Source: Acidobacteriota bacterium
GTDB lineage: Bacteria > Acidobacteriota > Terriglobia > Terriglobales > SCQP01
Assembly: GCA_021789895.1 (NCBI GenBank)
Contig: JAJYIU010000024.1
Location: forward strand, 1-63,948
DNA: 63,948 nt
Direction: 5' to 3'
Position 1 is the first letter of the stretch. Each line of letters begins with the position of its first letter. The notes beneath the pieces are model-generated. The model had not been told where the DNA came from. It worked only from the letters and a program-made list of their open reading frames with translations, and did no database searches. Of the stretch, positions 52,563 through 63,948 are shown one piece after another. The translations under genes were made by a program, and so were the position numbers.

Positions 52563-53927
52563 ATGCCCCGTGTTCGCTCCCAACCCCGCTTCCGCTTCGA
52601 GCTGCGGCTCTATTTCCTCGCCTTGGGTGTGGGCATGCCGCCTTTGGCCGTGGCCCTTTGGCTGCTCGCCTCCAGTCCTCGGTTCCCGGTGCTGCGCGGT
52701 GTGCTCGAGCTGCTGCTGCCGCTGGTCTGGCTCGCCGGCGCCTGGAGCCTGCGCCAGCACGTGGTGCGCCCGCTGCAGACGCTGAGCAATTTGCTGGCTT
52801 CGCTGCGCGAGGGCGATTACGCCGTGCAGGCCCGCGGCGCGCGCCATGGCGACGCCCTCGGCGAAGTCTTGTTCGAGCTCAATGCCCTCGCCCGCCATCT
52901 GCATGTGCAGCGCCTGGAAGCGTTGGAAGCCGGCATGCTGCTGCGCAAAGTCATGGCCGAAGTGGATATGGCGGTGATGGCCTTCGACGCCGACGACCGG
53001 CTGCGCCTGCTCAATCCCGCCGCCGAGCGCTTGCTGCAGGCGCCGCTCGAGCAGTTGCGCGGCCGCCGCGCCGCCGAGCTCGGCCTCGCCGCCTGCCTCG
53101 AAGGCGAGCCCGCGCGCACCCTCGCGCTCGATCTGCCCGGCGGTTCCGGGCGCTGGGAGATGCGCCGCGGCGGCTTCCGCGAACACGGCCTGCCGCTGCA
53201 ACTGCTGCTGCTCAGCGATCTCAGCCGCCCCTTGCGCGAGGAAGAGCGCCGCGCCTGGCAGCGCCTGCTCCGCGTCATCGGCCATGAGATCAACAACTCG
53301 CTGACCCCGATCAAGTCCATCTCTTCCAGCCTGCGCCAGTTGCTCGCCCTCCAGACGCCGCCCGCCGACTGGCGCGACGATATGCAGTCGGGGCTGGATA
53401 TCATCGCCTCGCGCAGCGCCGCCCTGGCGCGCTTTCTGGAAACTTATACCCGGCTGGCGCGCTTGCCGCCGCCCCAGCCCCGGCCGTTTTCCGTTGAGGA
53501 ATGGATCGGCCGGGTGGCGCGCCTGGAAACCCGCCTGCCGGTGCAGGTCGAGCCCGGGCCGCCGCTGACCTTGGTCGCCGATCCCGACCAGATGGAACAA
53601 TTGTTGATCAACCTGGTGCGCAATGCCGCCGACGCCGCCCTCGAAACCGGCGGCGGCGTGCGCTTGCGCTGGCGTCAAAATGGCGGCGCGCTCACCCTCG
53701 AAATTGACGATGACGGCCCCGGGCTGGCCAACCCCGCCAACCTGTTCGTCCCTTTCTTTACCACCAAACCGGGCGGCACCGGCGCCGGCCTGGTGCTCAG
53801 CCGCCAGATCGCCGAGGCGCATCGCGGGACGCTGACGTTGGAAAACCGCGCCCCCGGCCCCGGCTGCCGCGCCCGCCTGCGCCTTCCCCTTACCCGCCCT
53901 GAGCGGGCCCCTGCCGCGACGGCATAG
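52563..53927 (+). CDS. Membrane histidine kinase partner of the sigma-54 regulator
   Basis: The product is 454 residues from the ATG at 52563. Two membrane helices (about 16-38 and 44-62) have almost no periplasmic loop between them, so sensing is probably within the membrane. A HAMP-like segment, a PAS domain (about 125-215, AVMAFDADDRLRLLNPAAERLL), and the kinase follow. The H-box is GHEINNSLTPIKS with His241, the N-box LLINLVRNAADAALE, and the G-boxes DDDGPGL and PGGTGAGLVLSRQIAEAH. NtrY-like architecture. It lies 112 bases after the regulator gene. Confidence 0.92.
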   Translation: MPRVRSQPRFRFELRLYFLALGVGMPPLAVALWLLASSPRFPVLRGVLELLLPLVWLAGAWSLRQHVVRPLQTLSNLLASLREGDYAVQARGARHGDALGEVLFELNALARHLHVQRLEALEAGMLLRKVMAEVDMAVMAFDADDRLRLLNPAAERLLQAPLEQLRGRRAAELGLAACLEGEPARTLALDLPGGSGRWEMRRGGFREHGLPLQLLLLSDLSRPLREEERRAWQRLLRVIGHEINNSLTPIKSISSSLRQLLALQTPPADWRDDMQSGLDIIASRSAALARFLETYTRLARLPPPQPRPFSVEEWIGRVARLETRLPVQVEPGPPLTLVADPDQMEQLLINLVRNAADAALETGGGVRLRWRQNGGALTLEIDDDGPGLANPANLFVPFFTTKPGGTGAGLVLSRQIAEAHRGTLTLENRAPGPGCRARLRLPLTRPERAPAATA

Positions 53928-53990
53928 CCCGCGCTGCGAACTCGCATCTGCGGCGATGACGGTAAACTGATATTCGATCGCCGTTTTTCC

Positions 53991-55790
53991 ATGGACGCGC
54001 AACGCATCCGCAATTTCGCCATCGTCGCCCACATAGACCATGGCAAAAGCACCCTGGCCGACCGCCTGCTCGAGCTGACCGGGGCGCTGGAGCCGCGGGA
54101 AATGCAGGCCCAGGTGCTCGATGCCATGGACCTGGAGCGCGAGCGTGGCATCACCATCAAGGCCCATGCCGTGCGGCTCAACTACCGCGCCGTCGATGGC
54201 GAAACCTACCAGCTCAACCTGATCGACACCCCCGGCCATGTGGATTTCTCCTACGAGGTCTCGCGCAGCCTGGCCGCCTGCGAGGGGGCGCTGCTGCTGG
54301 TGGACGCCGCCCAGGGCGTCGAAGCCCAGACCGTCGCCAATGCCTACCTCGCCGTCAACCAGGGGCTGGAAGTGGTGCCGGTGATCAATAAGGTGGACCT
54401 GCCCGGCGCCGATCCGGAACGCGTCAAGGAACAGATCGAGAGTGTCATCGGGCTCGATGCCTCCCAGGCCCTGCCGATCAGCGCCAAAACCGGGCTGGGG
54501 GTCGAAGCCGTGCTCGAGGCCGTGGTCCATCGCACCCCCCCGCCCAAAGGCTCGCCCGCCGCCCCGCTGCAGGCGCTGTTGTTCGATTCCTGGTTTGATT
54601 CCTACCGCGGCGTGATCCTGCTGGCGCGCCTGGTCGAGGGAACCCTGCGCCGCGGCGACAAAATCCGGCTGATGTCGAATGGCATGTGCTATCAGGTCGA
54701 AACCCTGGCAGTGCGAACCCCGAAGACCATCGAAGTGGACGAGTTGGCCGCCGGCGAGGTGGGCTTGATCGTCGCCAATATCAAGCGCGTCGGCGATGCC
54801 CGCATCGGCGATACCATCACCTCCGATCTCCGCCCCGCCGCCGCCCCCCTGCCCGGTTTTCAGGAAATCAAGCCCATGGTCTTCGCCGGCCTCTATCCGG
54901 TGGATAGCGACCAGCACACTCTGCTGCGCGACGCGCTGGAGAAATTGCGCCTCAACGACTCCGCCTTCTTCTTCGAACCGGAAAGCTCCGTCGCGCTCGG
55001 CTTTGGCTTCCGCTGCGGCTTTCTCGGCCTGCTGCACATGGAAATCGTGCAGGAACGGCTGGAACGCGAATTCAACCTCGATCTGCTGGTCACCGCCCCC
55101 GGCGTGCGCTACCGCGTGACCTTGACCGATGGCAGCCTGGTCGAAGTGGATAATCCCGCCCGCCTGCCTTCGCCTTCCGAGAGGCGCTCGATCGAGGAGC
55201 CGGTGATCCGCGCCACCATCATCTCGCCGGAAGAATATCTGGGCGGCCTGCTGCCGCTGTGCGAGGAAAAACGCGGCCGCCAGCAGGGCTTCGAATACCT
55301 CGGCCCCGGCCGCGTCATGCTGACCTACCTGCTGCCGCTGAATGAAATCGTCTTGGATTTCTACGACCGGCTCAAAACCGCCTCCCGCGGCTACGCCTCG
55401 CTCGATTACCACCTCAGCGGCTATCAGCCCGCCGACCTGGTCAAGCTCGATATCCTGGTCGCCGGCGAGCCGGTGGATGCGCTCTCGCTCATCGTGCATG
55501 CCGAACAGGCCTACGAGCGCGGCCGCGCCCTGGCCGCCAAAATGAAGGAGCTGATCCCCCGCCAGATGTTCGAGGTGCCCATCCAGGCTGCCATCGGCGG
55601 CAAAATCATCGCCCGCGAAACCGTCAAGGCGATGCGCAAAAACGTGCTCGCCAAGTGCTACGGCGGCGACATCACCCGCAAGCGCAAGCTGCTGGAAAAA
55701 CAAAAGGAAGGCAAGCGGCGGATGAAAAAGCTGGGCAAGGTGGAAATCCCTCAGGAAGCTTTTCTGGCGGTGCTCAAGATGGGCGAGTGA
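53991..55790 (+). CDS. lepA: Elongation factor 4 (LepA)
   Basis: LepA is a ribosome-bound GTPase that can back-translocate stalled ribosomes and influences 30S assembly. The product is 599 residues. G-motifs are [28 protein letters not shown] and NKVDLPGA; the C-terminal LepA-specific domain contains [27 protein letters not shown] and [22 protein letters not shown]. It stands 63 bases after the kinase gene on the same strand. Confidence 0.98.
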   Translation: MDAQRIRNFAIVAHIDHGKSTLADRLLELTGALEPREMQAQVLDAMDLERERGITIKAHAVRLNYRAVDGETYQLNLIDTPGHVDFSYEVSRSLAACEGALLLVDAAQGVEAQTVANAYLAVNQGLEVVPVINKVDLPGADPERVKEQIESVIGLDASQALPISAKTGLGVEAVLEAVVHRTPPPKGSPAAPLQALLFDSWFDSYRGVILLARLVEGTLRRGDKIRLMSNGMCYQVETLAVRTPKTIEVDELAAGEVGLIVANIKRVGDARIGDTITSDLRPAAAPLPGFQEIKPMVFAGLYPVDSDQHTLLRDALEKLRLNDSAFFFEPESSVALGFGFRCGFLGLLHMEIVQERLEREFNLDLLVTAPGVRYRVTLTDGSLVEVDNPARLPSPSERRSIEEPVIRATIISPEEYLGGLLPLCEEKRGRQQGFEYLGPGRVMLTYLLPLNEIVLDFYDRLKTASRGYASLDYHLSGYQPADLVKLDILVAGEPVDALSLIVHAEQAYERGRALAAKMKELIPRQMFEVPIQAAIGGKIIARETVKAMRKNVLAKCYGGDITRKRKLLEKQKEGKRRMKKLGKVEIPQEAFLAVLKMGE

Positions 55791-55851
55791 TGGCGGGGCG
55801 AAACACCGGGGCTATACTGGCCCTTGCCGGCGCCCGGAGAGGATTTTCAGC

Positions 55852-57120
55852 ATGAGCGTCGCAACCACCCTCGAAACCGAAACCAACCCCTGGACGGCGC
55901 AGGCCGCGCGCTTCGACTTGGCCGCGCGCAAGCTCAATCTCGACGAGGGGCTGTGGAAGGTGCTCCGTTACCCCAATCGCGAGCTTACCCTCCACATCCC
56001 GGTGCAGATGGACGACGGCCGCTTGGAAATCTTTACCGGCTACCGCGTGCAGCACTCCATCGCCCGCGGCCCGGGCAAGGGCGGCATCCGCTTTGCCCCC
56101 GACGTCACCCTCGACGAGGTGCGCGCGCTGGCCACCTGGATGACCTGGAAGTGCGCCGTCGTCAATATCCCCTTTGGCGGCGCCAAAGGCGGCATCATCT
56201 GCGATCCGCGGCTGATGTCGCTGGGCGAGCTGGAACGCCTCACCCGCCGTTATACCGCCGAGTTGATGGATTTCATCGGCCCCGAGCGCGACGTGCCCGC
56301 GCCCGACGTCAACACCAACGAGCAGGTCATGGCCTGGATCATGGACACCTACTCCATGCACATGCGCCAGACCGTCCCCTCGGTCGTCACCGGCAAGCCG
56401 CTCGACCTCGGCGGCTCGCGCGGCCGGCGCGAGGCCACCGGGCGCGGCTGCATGATCGTCTGCGACCAGGCCTCGAAAAAGCTCGGCCTGCAGCGCGACC
56501 AAACCCGCGTCATCGTGCAGGGTTTCGGCAATGTCGGCAGCCATGCCGCCCTGCTGCTCGCCCGCGAAGGCTACAAAATCGTCGGCGTGGATGAGCTGGA
56601 CGGCGGACTCTACCACCCCAAAGGCCTGTCCATCCCTGAATTGATGTCGTGGCGCGCCAAAAACGGCACCCTCCAGGGCTTCCCCGGTGCCGAGTCCCGC
56701 CCGCCGGGCGATCTGCTCACCGCGCCCTGCGATATCCTGCTTCCCGCCGCCACCGAAAACCAGATCACCTCCCACAATGCCGCCCGCATCCAGGCGCGCA
56801 TCGTCTGCGAGGGCGCCAACGGCCCGACCACCGCCGCCGCCGACGAAATCCTGCAGGAAAAACAGATCTTCGTCATCCCCGACATCCTGGCTAACGCCGG
56901 CGGCGTCACCGTCTCCTACTTCGAATGGGTGCAGGACCGGCAAGGCTATTTCTGGAAGGAAAACGACGTCAACTCGCAATTGCAGCACATCATGGAATCT
57001 TCCTTCCAGGATGTCGTCGGCTACGCCGAGCGCCATGCCGTCAACAACCGCATCGCCGCCTACATGCTGGCCATTGACCGCGTCGCCTTCGCCATTCAGT
57101 TGCGCGGCATCTACGCCTGA
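55852..57120 (+). CDS. gdhA: Glutamate dehydrogenase (Glu/Leu/Phe/Val family)
   Basis: The enzyme interconverts glutamate and 2-oxoglutarate plus ammonia. The product is 422 residues, the length of hexameric catabolic-type enzymes. Landmarks are [54 protein letters not shown] (catalytic Lys), [34 protein letters not shown] (Rossmann) and [12 protein letters not shown]. Coenzyme preference is not clear. An AGAGG ribosome site precedes the ATG. It could use the 2-oxoglutarate made by the hydroxyproline operon, but that link is only metabolic. Confidence 0.95.
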   Translation: MSVATTLETETNPWTAQAARFDLAARKLNLDEGLWKVLRYPNRELTLHIPVQMDDGRLEIFTGYRVQHSIARGPGKGGIRFAPDVTLDEVRALATWMTWKCAVVNIPFGGAKGGIICDPRLMSLGELERLTRRYTAELMDFIGPERDVPAPDVNTNEQVMAWIMDTYSMHMRQTVPSVVTGKPLDLGGSRGRREATGRGCMIVCDQASKKLGLQRDQTRVIVQGFGNVGSHAALLLAREGYKIVGVDELDGGLYHPKGLSIPELMSWRAKNGTLQGFPGAESRPPGDLLTAPCDILLPAATENQITSHNAARIQARIVCEGANGPTTAAADEILQEKQIFVIPDILANAGGVTVSYFEWVQDRQGYFWKENDVNSQLQHIMESSFQDVVGYAERHAVNNRIAAYMLAIDRVAFAIQLRGIYA

Positions 57121-57150
57121 AGCGCGGCTTAGGGTTGCAACCGGCCTGCT

Positions 57151-57537
57151 TCACGGGTGGCGGCCGGGCCGCTGCAATGGAGCGCGGATTTTAAGAGCTT
57201 CTGCGACTGCTGCCAGTTTGGCATCGGCGGTCCAAAGTAAGGTGCCGGGGGTGGCCAGGCAGGCGGCGAGTAAATGCGCATCCGTCAGCCCAATCCCGGA
57301 CGCCCATAATTTGCGGACCTTGATCATCCGCCGTATTTCGCTAAGCGCGAGAACTCGCAGCATGGGCAGGCTGTCCAGCAGGGCCAGGGTCTGCGCGCGA
57401 TGCTGCAGCGAACCGAGCGCTAGTTCCGCCGCGACACAGGGATGCATCGCCACGCGGTTGGCTTCGAGCAATTGTCGTAAAAAGGGTTGGCGAATTCTGA
57501 AATAAAAAATCCCAATGCTGGTATCTGCAAGAATCAC
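57151..57537 (-). CDS. VapC-like PIN-domain ribonuclease toxin
   Basis: The product is 128 residues. The four PIN acidic residues are in place: Asp5 (MILADTSIGIFYF), Glu38 (VAAELALGS), Asp86 (GIGLTDAHLLAAC) and Asp105 (WTADAKL), which suggests an active Mg-dependent RNase. Its start overlaps the antitoxin stop (ATGA), the normal vapBC arrangement. It converges with gdhA at a distance of 30 bases. Confidence 0.9.
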   Translation of the reverse strand: MILADTSIGIFYFRIRQPFLRQLLEANRVAMHPCVAAELALGSLQHRAQTLALLDSLPMLRVLALSEIRRMIKVRKLWASGIGLTDAHLLAACLATPGTLLWTADAKLAAVAEALKIRAPLQRPGRHP

Positions 57538-57731
57538 AGATCGCTGGCTCGCAATCGTCGGACCGGTTCCAGCTTGGGCATCGTGCCTTCCAAGCGGGAA
57601 AGCCGGCGTGCGGCTTCGCGTTCGATCAGGGCCTTGAGCGCCTCGCGCAGCAAAGCCGTCCGTTGCTTGACCCCGCTATATTCTTCGGCGCGGCGCAACA
57701 ATTCATCGTCCAGGGAAACGGTAGCCCTCAT
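57534..57731 (-). CDS. VapB-like ribbon-helix-helix antitoxin
   Basis: The product is 65 residues from the ATG at 57731. MRATVSLDDELLRRAEEYSG followed by TALLREALKALIEREAARRL is the ribbon-helix-helix DNA-binding pattern of the type II antitoxins that accompany PIN toxins. The C-terminal tail (RLEGTMPKLEPVRRLRASDL) should wrap the toxin. It begins 14 bases after the cca stop, so the pair may be read from the cca transcript as well as from its own promoter. Confidence 0.87.
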   Translation of the reverse strand: MRATVSLDDELLRRAEEYSGVKQRTALLREALKALIEREAARRLSRLEGTMPKLEPVRRLRASDL

Positions 57732-57745
57732 GTGAAAAGTTGTGT

Positions 57746-59104
57746 TTAGTTTAATCCCGGCCAATGTCGCTTCACCCACTCGATTGCCTGCGCGCGCTCC
57801 GCCAGCCGTCCCTCGAGCTGTTCCTCCTCCACCGCCGCCAGCATCGCTTTGAATTGCGGCCCCGGTGTGTAGCCCAGCCGGATCAGATCGTCGCCGGTCA
57901 CCAGCCGCGGCGGATGCAGTTCGACCTCCGATAGCTCCGCCCGCTTGGCGGCGACGTACTCGTGCGTGCTCAGGTTGCCGTGGCTCATGCGGCAGTCCAG
58001 CCGGTGCAGCTCCAGATGCTCGTCGAAGCCCGGCAGGCGGAGAAACCGTTTCAGCGTGCTCGGCTTCATCCGCGGGGCGTCAATGAAGCGCAGGTGGTTC
58101 TCCACCAGCGCCTCCACCTGGGCGCAGACGGCGTTCGGCAGGCGCAGCCGGCTGCCGGCCTCGGCGGCGATTCTCGCGCCCACGCTGGCGTGGTGGTCGA
58201 AGCGTATGCGGTCGGGAGCGCGGCGGAAAGTGGGCGGCTTGCCGATATCGTGAAACAGCACCCCCAGGGCGAGCGTCGCGCTGCAGCCGGCCGGCAGCGC
58301 TTCCAGCATCATCAGCGTATGCGTCCAGACGTCGCCCTCGGGATGGAATTGCGGCGGCTGCTCGACCCCTTTCATGCGCTGCGCCTCGGGCAGGATGACG
58401 GCCAGCAGTCCGCTCGCTTCCAGCAACTCGAAGGCGCGGCGGGCGCGCCCCTCGGTCAGCATCTTTAAAATCTCGTCGCGGATGCGCTCCGGGCTGCATG
58501 CGGCGATTCGCGGCGCCGCCTCGCGCAGCGCCGCCCAGGTCGCCGGCTCGATTTCGAAGCCGAAGCGTGCCGCGAAGCGCAGCGCCCGCAGCAGCCGCAG
58601 CCGGTCTTCGCCAAAACGCTCCTCCGGGTTGCCGATGGCGCGCACGATGCCCCGCTCGAGGTCGCTTTGTCCGCCGACGTAATCGAGCACGCGCTCGCGT
58701 TCCGGATCGTAGAGCAGCCCGTTGATGGTGAAGTCGCGCCGCGCGACGTCGTCCTTCGCTTCCCGCGCGAACGTCACCGCGTCCGGATGCCGCCCATCGC
58801 GGTAGGCGGTCTCGGTGCGGAACGTGGCCACCGCGATGTCGCCTCCGCCGGCCTGGTGCACCAGCACCACGCCGAACTGCGCCCCGACCGCCGAGTGCCG
58901 CGGGAACAGCCGCATGACCGCTGCCGGCTCGGCGTCGGTGGCGACGTCGTAATCCACCGGCGCGCGCCCCAGCAGCCGGTCGCGCACGCAGCCGCCGGCC
59001 CAATAGGCCTGGTGTCCGGCCGCCGCCAGCCGGCGCACCACTGCCCGCGCCTGCTGCTCGGCCGCCGCCGCTTCCGGCGCCGGTTTTTCGCTCGCATCGG
59101 TCAT
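57746..59104 (-). CDS. cca: CCA tRNA nucleotidyltransferase / poly(A) polymerase family with HD domain
   Basis: The product is 452 residues from the ATG at 59104. The nucleotidyltransferase head has AYWAGGCVRDRLLGRAPVDYDVATDA with the catalytic Asp pair, VATFRTE, RRDFTINGLLYDP and the neck motif RFGEDRLRLLRALRFAARFGFEIE. A C-terminal HD domain follows (FHPEGDVWTHTLMMLE, LGVLFHDIGKP), so it may also have phosphohydrolase activity. Enzymes of this group add or repair the tRNA 3' CCA; split A-adding function cannot be excluded. Confidence 0.93.
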   Translation of the reverse strand: MTDASEKPAPEAAAAEQQARAVVRRLAAAGHQAYWAGGCVRDRLLGRAPVDYDVATDAEPAAVMRLFPRHSAVGAQFGVVLVHQAGGGDIAVATFRTETAYRDGRHPDAVTFAREAKDDVARRDFTINGLLYDPERERVLDYVGGQSDLERGIVRAIGNPEERFGEDRLRLLRALRFAARFGFEIEPATWAALREAAPRIAACSPERIRDEILKMLTEGRARRAFELLEASGLLAVILPEAQRMKGVEQPPQFHPEGDVWTHTLMMLEALPAGCSATLALGVLFHDIGKPPTFRRAPDRIRFDHHASVGARIAAEAGSRLRLPNAVCAQVEALVENHLRFIDAPRMKPSTLKRFLRLPGFDEHLELHRLDCRMSHGNLSTHEYVAAKRAELSEVELHPPRLVTGDDLIRLGYTPGPQFKAMLAAVEEEQLEGRLAERAQAIEWVKRHWPGLN

Positions 59105-59188
59105 GGCCAAGCTTCATGCTACGCCGGTTGTCCCGGCGGCTGGGACCGCTGCGGCGGAGCCGCACGCCGAAGCTGCTAAGCTGGCCGC

Positions 59189-60361
59189 ATGCTGTCGGCT
59201 CCTGATCTAGCCGCGCTGGCGCGCGAATATGGCGTCAGCCTCGACCGGCTGCGCGCCGCCCGCCGCTACCTTTACGGCGGGCTGCTTTGGAGCACGCTCA
59301 GCCAGCTCTGGCTGCTGGCCGTGTTGGCGCATCTGGCCTTTCGCGGCTGGGGCGTGCGCATCCGCGGCTGGCTCGGCGCCCGCATGCGAACCGGCTGGCG
59401 CCTGTATCTGTTCTTCAGCCTCGCTTTGCTGGCCGCGCTCGAGCTGGCGCTGCTGCCCTGGGCGCTCTGGCTCGGTTGGGCGCGCGAGTCGCTCTACGGC
59501 TTCGAGCGCCTTTCGCTCGCCGGCTGGCTGCTCGACTGGCTGAAGTCCGCGCTCATCGGCGTGTTGGCCGGAGCGCTGCTCGCGCTGGTCTTCTACGCCC
59601 TTGCCCGGCGCTTTCCCCGCCGTTGGTGGCTGGCCGCCTGGGGGCTGGTCGCGTTGTTCATGGCCGTGGCCACCATTGTCGAGCCGATCTGGATCGAACC
59701 GCTCTTCAACCGCTTCACCCCGGTGCAAAATCTCCAGATCCGGCGCGAGCTGCAAGCCGAGGCGCGGCGCGCCGGCGTGCCCGATGCCGCGATTTACCAG
59801 ATCAACCGCAGCCGCCAGTCCTCGCACACCAATGCCTACGTCGTCGGCCTGTTCGGTACGCATCGCATCGTGGTCTATAACACCTTGTTGCGCGAAGATT
59901 CGCCGCGCGAGATCCGCTTCATCGTCGCCCACGAACTCGGCCATTACGTGCTGCATCATCTCTGGATCGGGCTTGCCTTTGGCGCCGGCTGGCTGTTGCC
60001 GCTCTTCTGGCTGGGCGCCTGGCTTTTTCGCCGCGCCCTGCGGCGCTGGCCGCATCGCTTCGGCGCCGGCCCCGCCGATCCGGCCGCCCTGCCGTTGCTG
60101 CTCTTCTTGCTGGCCGCCCTGTTGTTTCTTTCCACCCCGGCTTTCAACGCCTTTTCGCGCTGGGAAGAGCATCAGGCCGATGCCTACGCGCTCCGGCTCG
60201 ATCCCGATCCAGCCGCCGGCATTGCCGCCTTTAAAGGATTCGTGCGCAGCGATTTAAGCGATCCGGCCCCTCCGTCCTGGATGATCTGGTGGGCCTTTAC
60301 CCACCCCAGCCTCCAACAGCGGGTGCGCTTTCTGGAAAAATCCGCTCGGCCGCCCCGTTAG
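59189..60361 (+). CDS. M48-family membrane metalloprotease (Ste24/CAAX-protease-like)
   Basis: The product is 390 residues. An N-terminal multi-helix region (several membrane segments between about 28 and 175, as in the CAAX protease N-terminal domain) precedes the zinc protease domain. The zinc site is complete: His248-Glu249-Leu-Gly-His252 (FIVAHELGHYVLHH), and the third ligand Glu lies in WEEHQADAYAL. RQSSHTNAYVVGLFGTHRIVVYNTLL is the typical strand before it. It should act in quality control of membrane proteins. It is transcribed divergently from cca. Compare the degenerate M48-like protein at 19823. Confidence 0.92.
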   Translation: MLSAPDLAALAREYGVSLDRLRAARRYLYGGLLWSTLSQLWLLAVLAHLAFRGWGVRIRGWLGARMRTGWRLYLFFSLALLAALELALLPWALWLGWARESLYGFERLSLAGWLLDWLKSALIGVLAGALLALVFYALARRFPRRWWLAAWGLVALFMAVATIVEPIWIEPLFNRFTPVQNLQIRRELQAEARRAGVPDAAIYQINRSRQSSHTNAYVVGLFGTHRIVVYNTLLREDSPREIRFIVAHELGHYVLHHLWIGLAFGAGWLLPLFWLGAWLFRRALRRWPHRFGAGPADPAALPLLLFLLAALLFLSTPAFNAFSRWEEHQADAYALRLDPDPAAGIAAFKGFVRSDLSDPAPPSWMIWWAFTHPSLQQRVRFLEKSARPPR

Positions 60362-60375
60362 CGCGGGTATGATTT

Positions 60376-60405
60376 TTGACAATTCGGCGCGGCTTTTGGT
60401 AGCAT
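60376..60405 (+). promoter_or_regulatory. Sigma-70 promoter of the str operon
   Basis: TTGACA (60376-60381) and TAGCAT (60400-60405) are separated by 18 bases. The -35 box is perfect and the -10 box is one base off TATAAT-type at two positions. It lies just after the protease stop and about 400 bases before rpsL. Confidence 0.65.
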
Positions 60406-60806
60406 GAATTGGTTTCGCGAGCTTTACGTGTGATCTGTCCGAAGCCGCCCTTGGGCGTCTTCGCTCCATCCTCTCGCTGAAACGGCTGCGAACCTCCCCC
60501 ACTCCCGGGGGCATATGCAGTCGTTGCCGCCGTGAAACGGAGCCCCTCCCGCTAACCGCGGGACGCGGGCGCGACGTCCGGCGGGAACCTATTTGTGGTC
60601 GCGGCGCTGTTGCCGTGGGAGCGCGTGTGCGCTTCCCGGTGCCGAGCGGCTGCGCATCAATTCTGGCGGGCGGCGGCCCGCTGGTGCAATCCCGCAAGGC
60701 GGGATGGCGGGTGGGCGTTGTGGCCGCCCGTTTGTGCGTGCCCTCGCGGGCGCGCCGACGTTCGTGCGTTTGGAACGAGCAAGCATACGAGCAAGGAGCC
60801 GATAAC
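60406..60806 (+). other. Long untranslated leader of the str operon
   Basis: About 400 bases between the promoter and the rpsL start hold no convincing protein gene. The GC-rich sequence can form several hairpins, including a perfect TCCCGC-AAG-GCGGGA stem-loop at 60690-60704. Its length points to post-transcriptional control of the ribosomal genes, for example by a ribosomal protein, but I cannot match a known leader class. AAGGAG at about 60792 serves rpsL. Confidence 0.5.
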
Positions 60807-61181
60807 GTGCCTACCTTCAGTCAACTGGTGCGCCGCGGACGCGAGCAGGCGCGCTACAAGACCGCCTCGCCGGCCCTGCAGCAATGCCCGCAGAAGCGCG
60901 GCGTCTGCACCCGCGTGTACACCCAAACGCCGAAAAAGCCCAACTCCGCCCTGCGCAAGGTGGCGCGGGTGCGCCTCACCAACGGCATCGAAGTGACCAC
61001 TTATATCCCCGGCATCGGCCACAACCTGCAGGAACACTCGATCGTGCTCATCCGCGGCGGCCGGGTCAAAGACCTGCCCGGGGTGCGTTATCACGTCGTG
61101 CGCGGGGCGATGGACGCGGTCGGCGTGCAAAATCGCAAGCAGGCGCGCTCGAAATACGGCGCCAAGCGGCCCAAGGCCTGA
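60807..61181 (+). CDS. rpsL: Ribosomal protein S12
   Basis: The product is 124 residues and starts with GTG at 60807, 9 bases after an AAGGAG site. It is highly conserved: [82 protein letters not shown]. Lys residues at the streptomycin-sensitive positions ([15 protein letters not shown]) are wild type. First gene of rpsL-rpsG-fusA-tuf. Confidence 0.98.
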   Translation: MPTFSQLVRRGREQARYKTASPALQQCPQKRGVCTRVYTQTPKKPNSALRKVARVRLTNGIEVTTYIPGIGHNLQEHSIVLIRGGRVKDLPGVRYHVVRGAMDAVGVQNRKQARSKYGAKRPKA

Positions 61182-61198
61182 TTCCGGAGATAGCAGCC

Positions 61199-61669
<471 letters not shown>

Positions 61670-61693
61670 GGAGATCGCAAGAGTTTCGCAGTT

Positions 61694-63787
<2,094 letters not shown>

Positions 63788-63827
63788 ACCCAGGCGAAAG
63801 TTCGAGACAAGCGAGGAACATCCTTCC

Positions 63828-63948
63828 ATGGCGAAAGAGAAATTTGACCGCAGCAAGCCGCACGTGAACGTGGGCACGATCGGGCACATCGATCACGGGA
63901 AGACGACGCTGACGGCGGCGATCACGAAAGTGCTGTCGAAGCACAATC
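63828..63948 (+). CDS. tuf: Elongation factor Tu, N-terminal fragment (cut by window end)
   Basis: The first 40 codons are present: [20 protein letters not shown] followed by [16 protein letters not shown], the EF-Tu P-loop. The frame is open at the last base. A GCGAGGAA ribosome site precedes the ATG. Position after fusA confirms the assignment. Confidence 0.97.

Noticed and set aside
52530-55703. Very long open frame (over 1000 codons) on the minus strand opposite the kinase and lepA genes; similar long antisense frames at 2847-5279 and 61703-63889
   Set aside because: These are high-GC shadow frames opposite well-conserved genes, rich in Arg, Gln, His and Gly with no family pattern.

Overview
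The window is a high-GC (roughly two-thirds G+C by eye), gene-dense stretch of bacterial chromosome from a diderm: it carries TolC-type outer-membrane channels, a TonB protein and an outer-membrane beta-barrel. The mix of genes (sigma-54 signalling, TonB beside a degenerate M48-like secreted protein, a cdaA-cdaR-glmM module, a split B12 mutase, a hydroxyproline catabolic operon) and the protein sequences look most like Acidobacteriota. That placement is an inference from memory of related proteins, not a search result. I see no rRNA, tRNA, CRISPR array, prophage or insertion sequence.

Layout. 1-4907 (+): the end of a tripartite RND efflux operon (TolC, adaptor, CzcA/CusA-like pump). 4940-10026 (-): a compact aromatic operon trpC-trpF-trpB-trpA-aroQ-aroF with start/stop overlaps. 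10159-12301 (+): a beta-hydroxyacid dehydrogenase, a repeat-rich spacer and a methyltransferase. 12267-18318 (-): yqeY, topA, dprA, an acyl-carrier-like protein without the carrier serine, prmC. 18685-21595 (+): tonB and a secreted M48-like protein without its zinc site. 21639-27692 (-): a methyltransferase and small-molecule kinase pair, then an RsbW-like kinase, a STAS protein, cdaA, cdaR and glmM (cyclic di-AMP and cell-wall precursor supply). 27873-29879 (-): leuCD.

30069-36545 (+): a beta-barrel gene behind a consensus-perfect sigma-54 promoter, a ketoacyl synthase, a LarA-family protein, a two-subunit acyl-CoA mutase whose substrate-pocket residues match isobutyryl-CoA mutase rather than methylmalonyl-CoA mutase, dapB and a small coiled-coil membrane protein. 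36573-42682 (-): a complete hydroxyproline-to-2-oxoglutarate operon (epimerase, three-subunit D-hydroxyproline dehydrogenase, deaminase, semialdehyde dehydrogenase). 42838-45975 (+): dapA, a secreted protein and dapD, so the hydroxyproline operon sits inside a dispersed lysine/diaminopimelate gene set. 46155-53927 (+): an adaptor, two ABC ATPases, a TolC protein, and a sigma-54 response regulator with its histidine kinase; in front of it are a perfect palindrome and a -24/-12 promoter. No ABC permease is encoded there.

53991-63948: lepA, glutamate dehydrogenase, a vapBC-like toxin-antitoxin pair, cca, an active-looking M48 membrane protease, and the str operon rpsL-rpsG-fusA-tuf (tuf cut by the window end) behind a strong sigma-70 promoter and a leader of about 400 nt. 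The most interesting items are the acyl-CoA mutase pocket signature, the two sigma-54 control regions, three degenerate or atypical enzymes (carrier protein, M48-like, TrpF), and the cyclic di-AMP operon led by a partner-switch pair.
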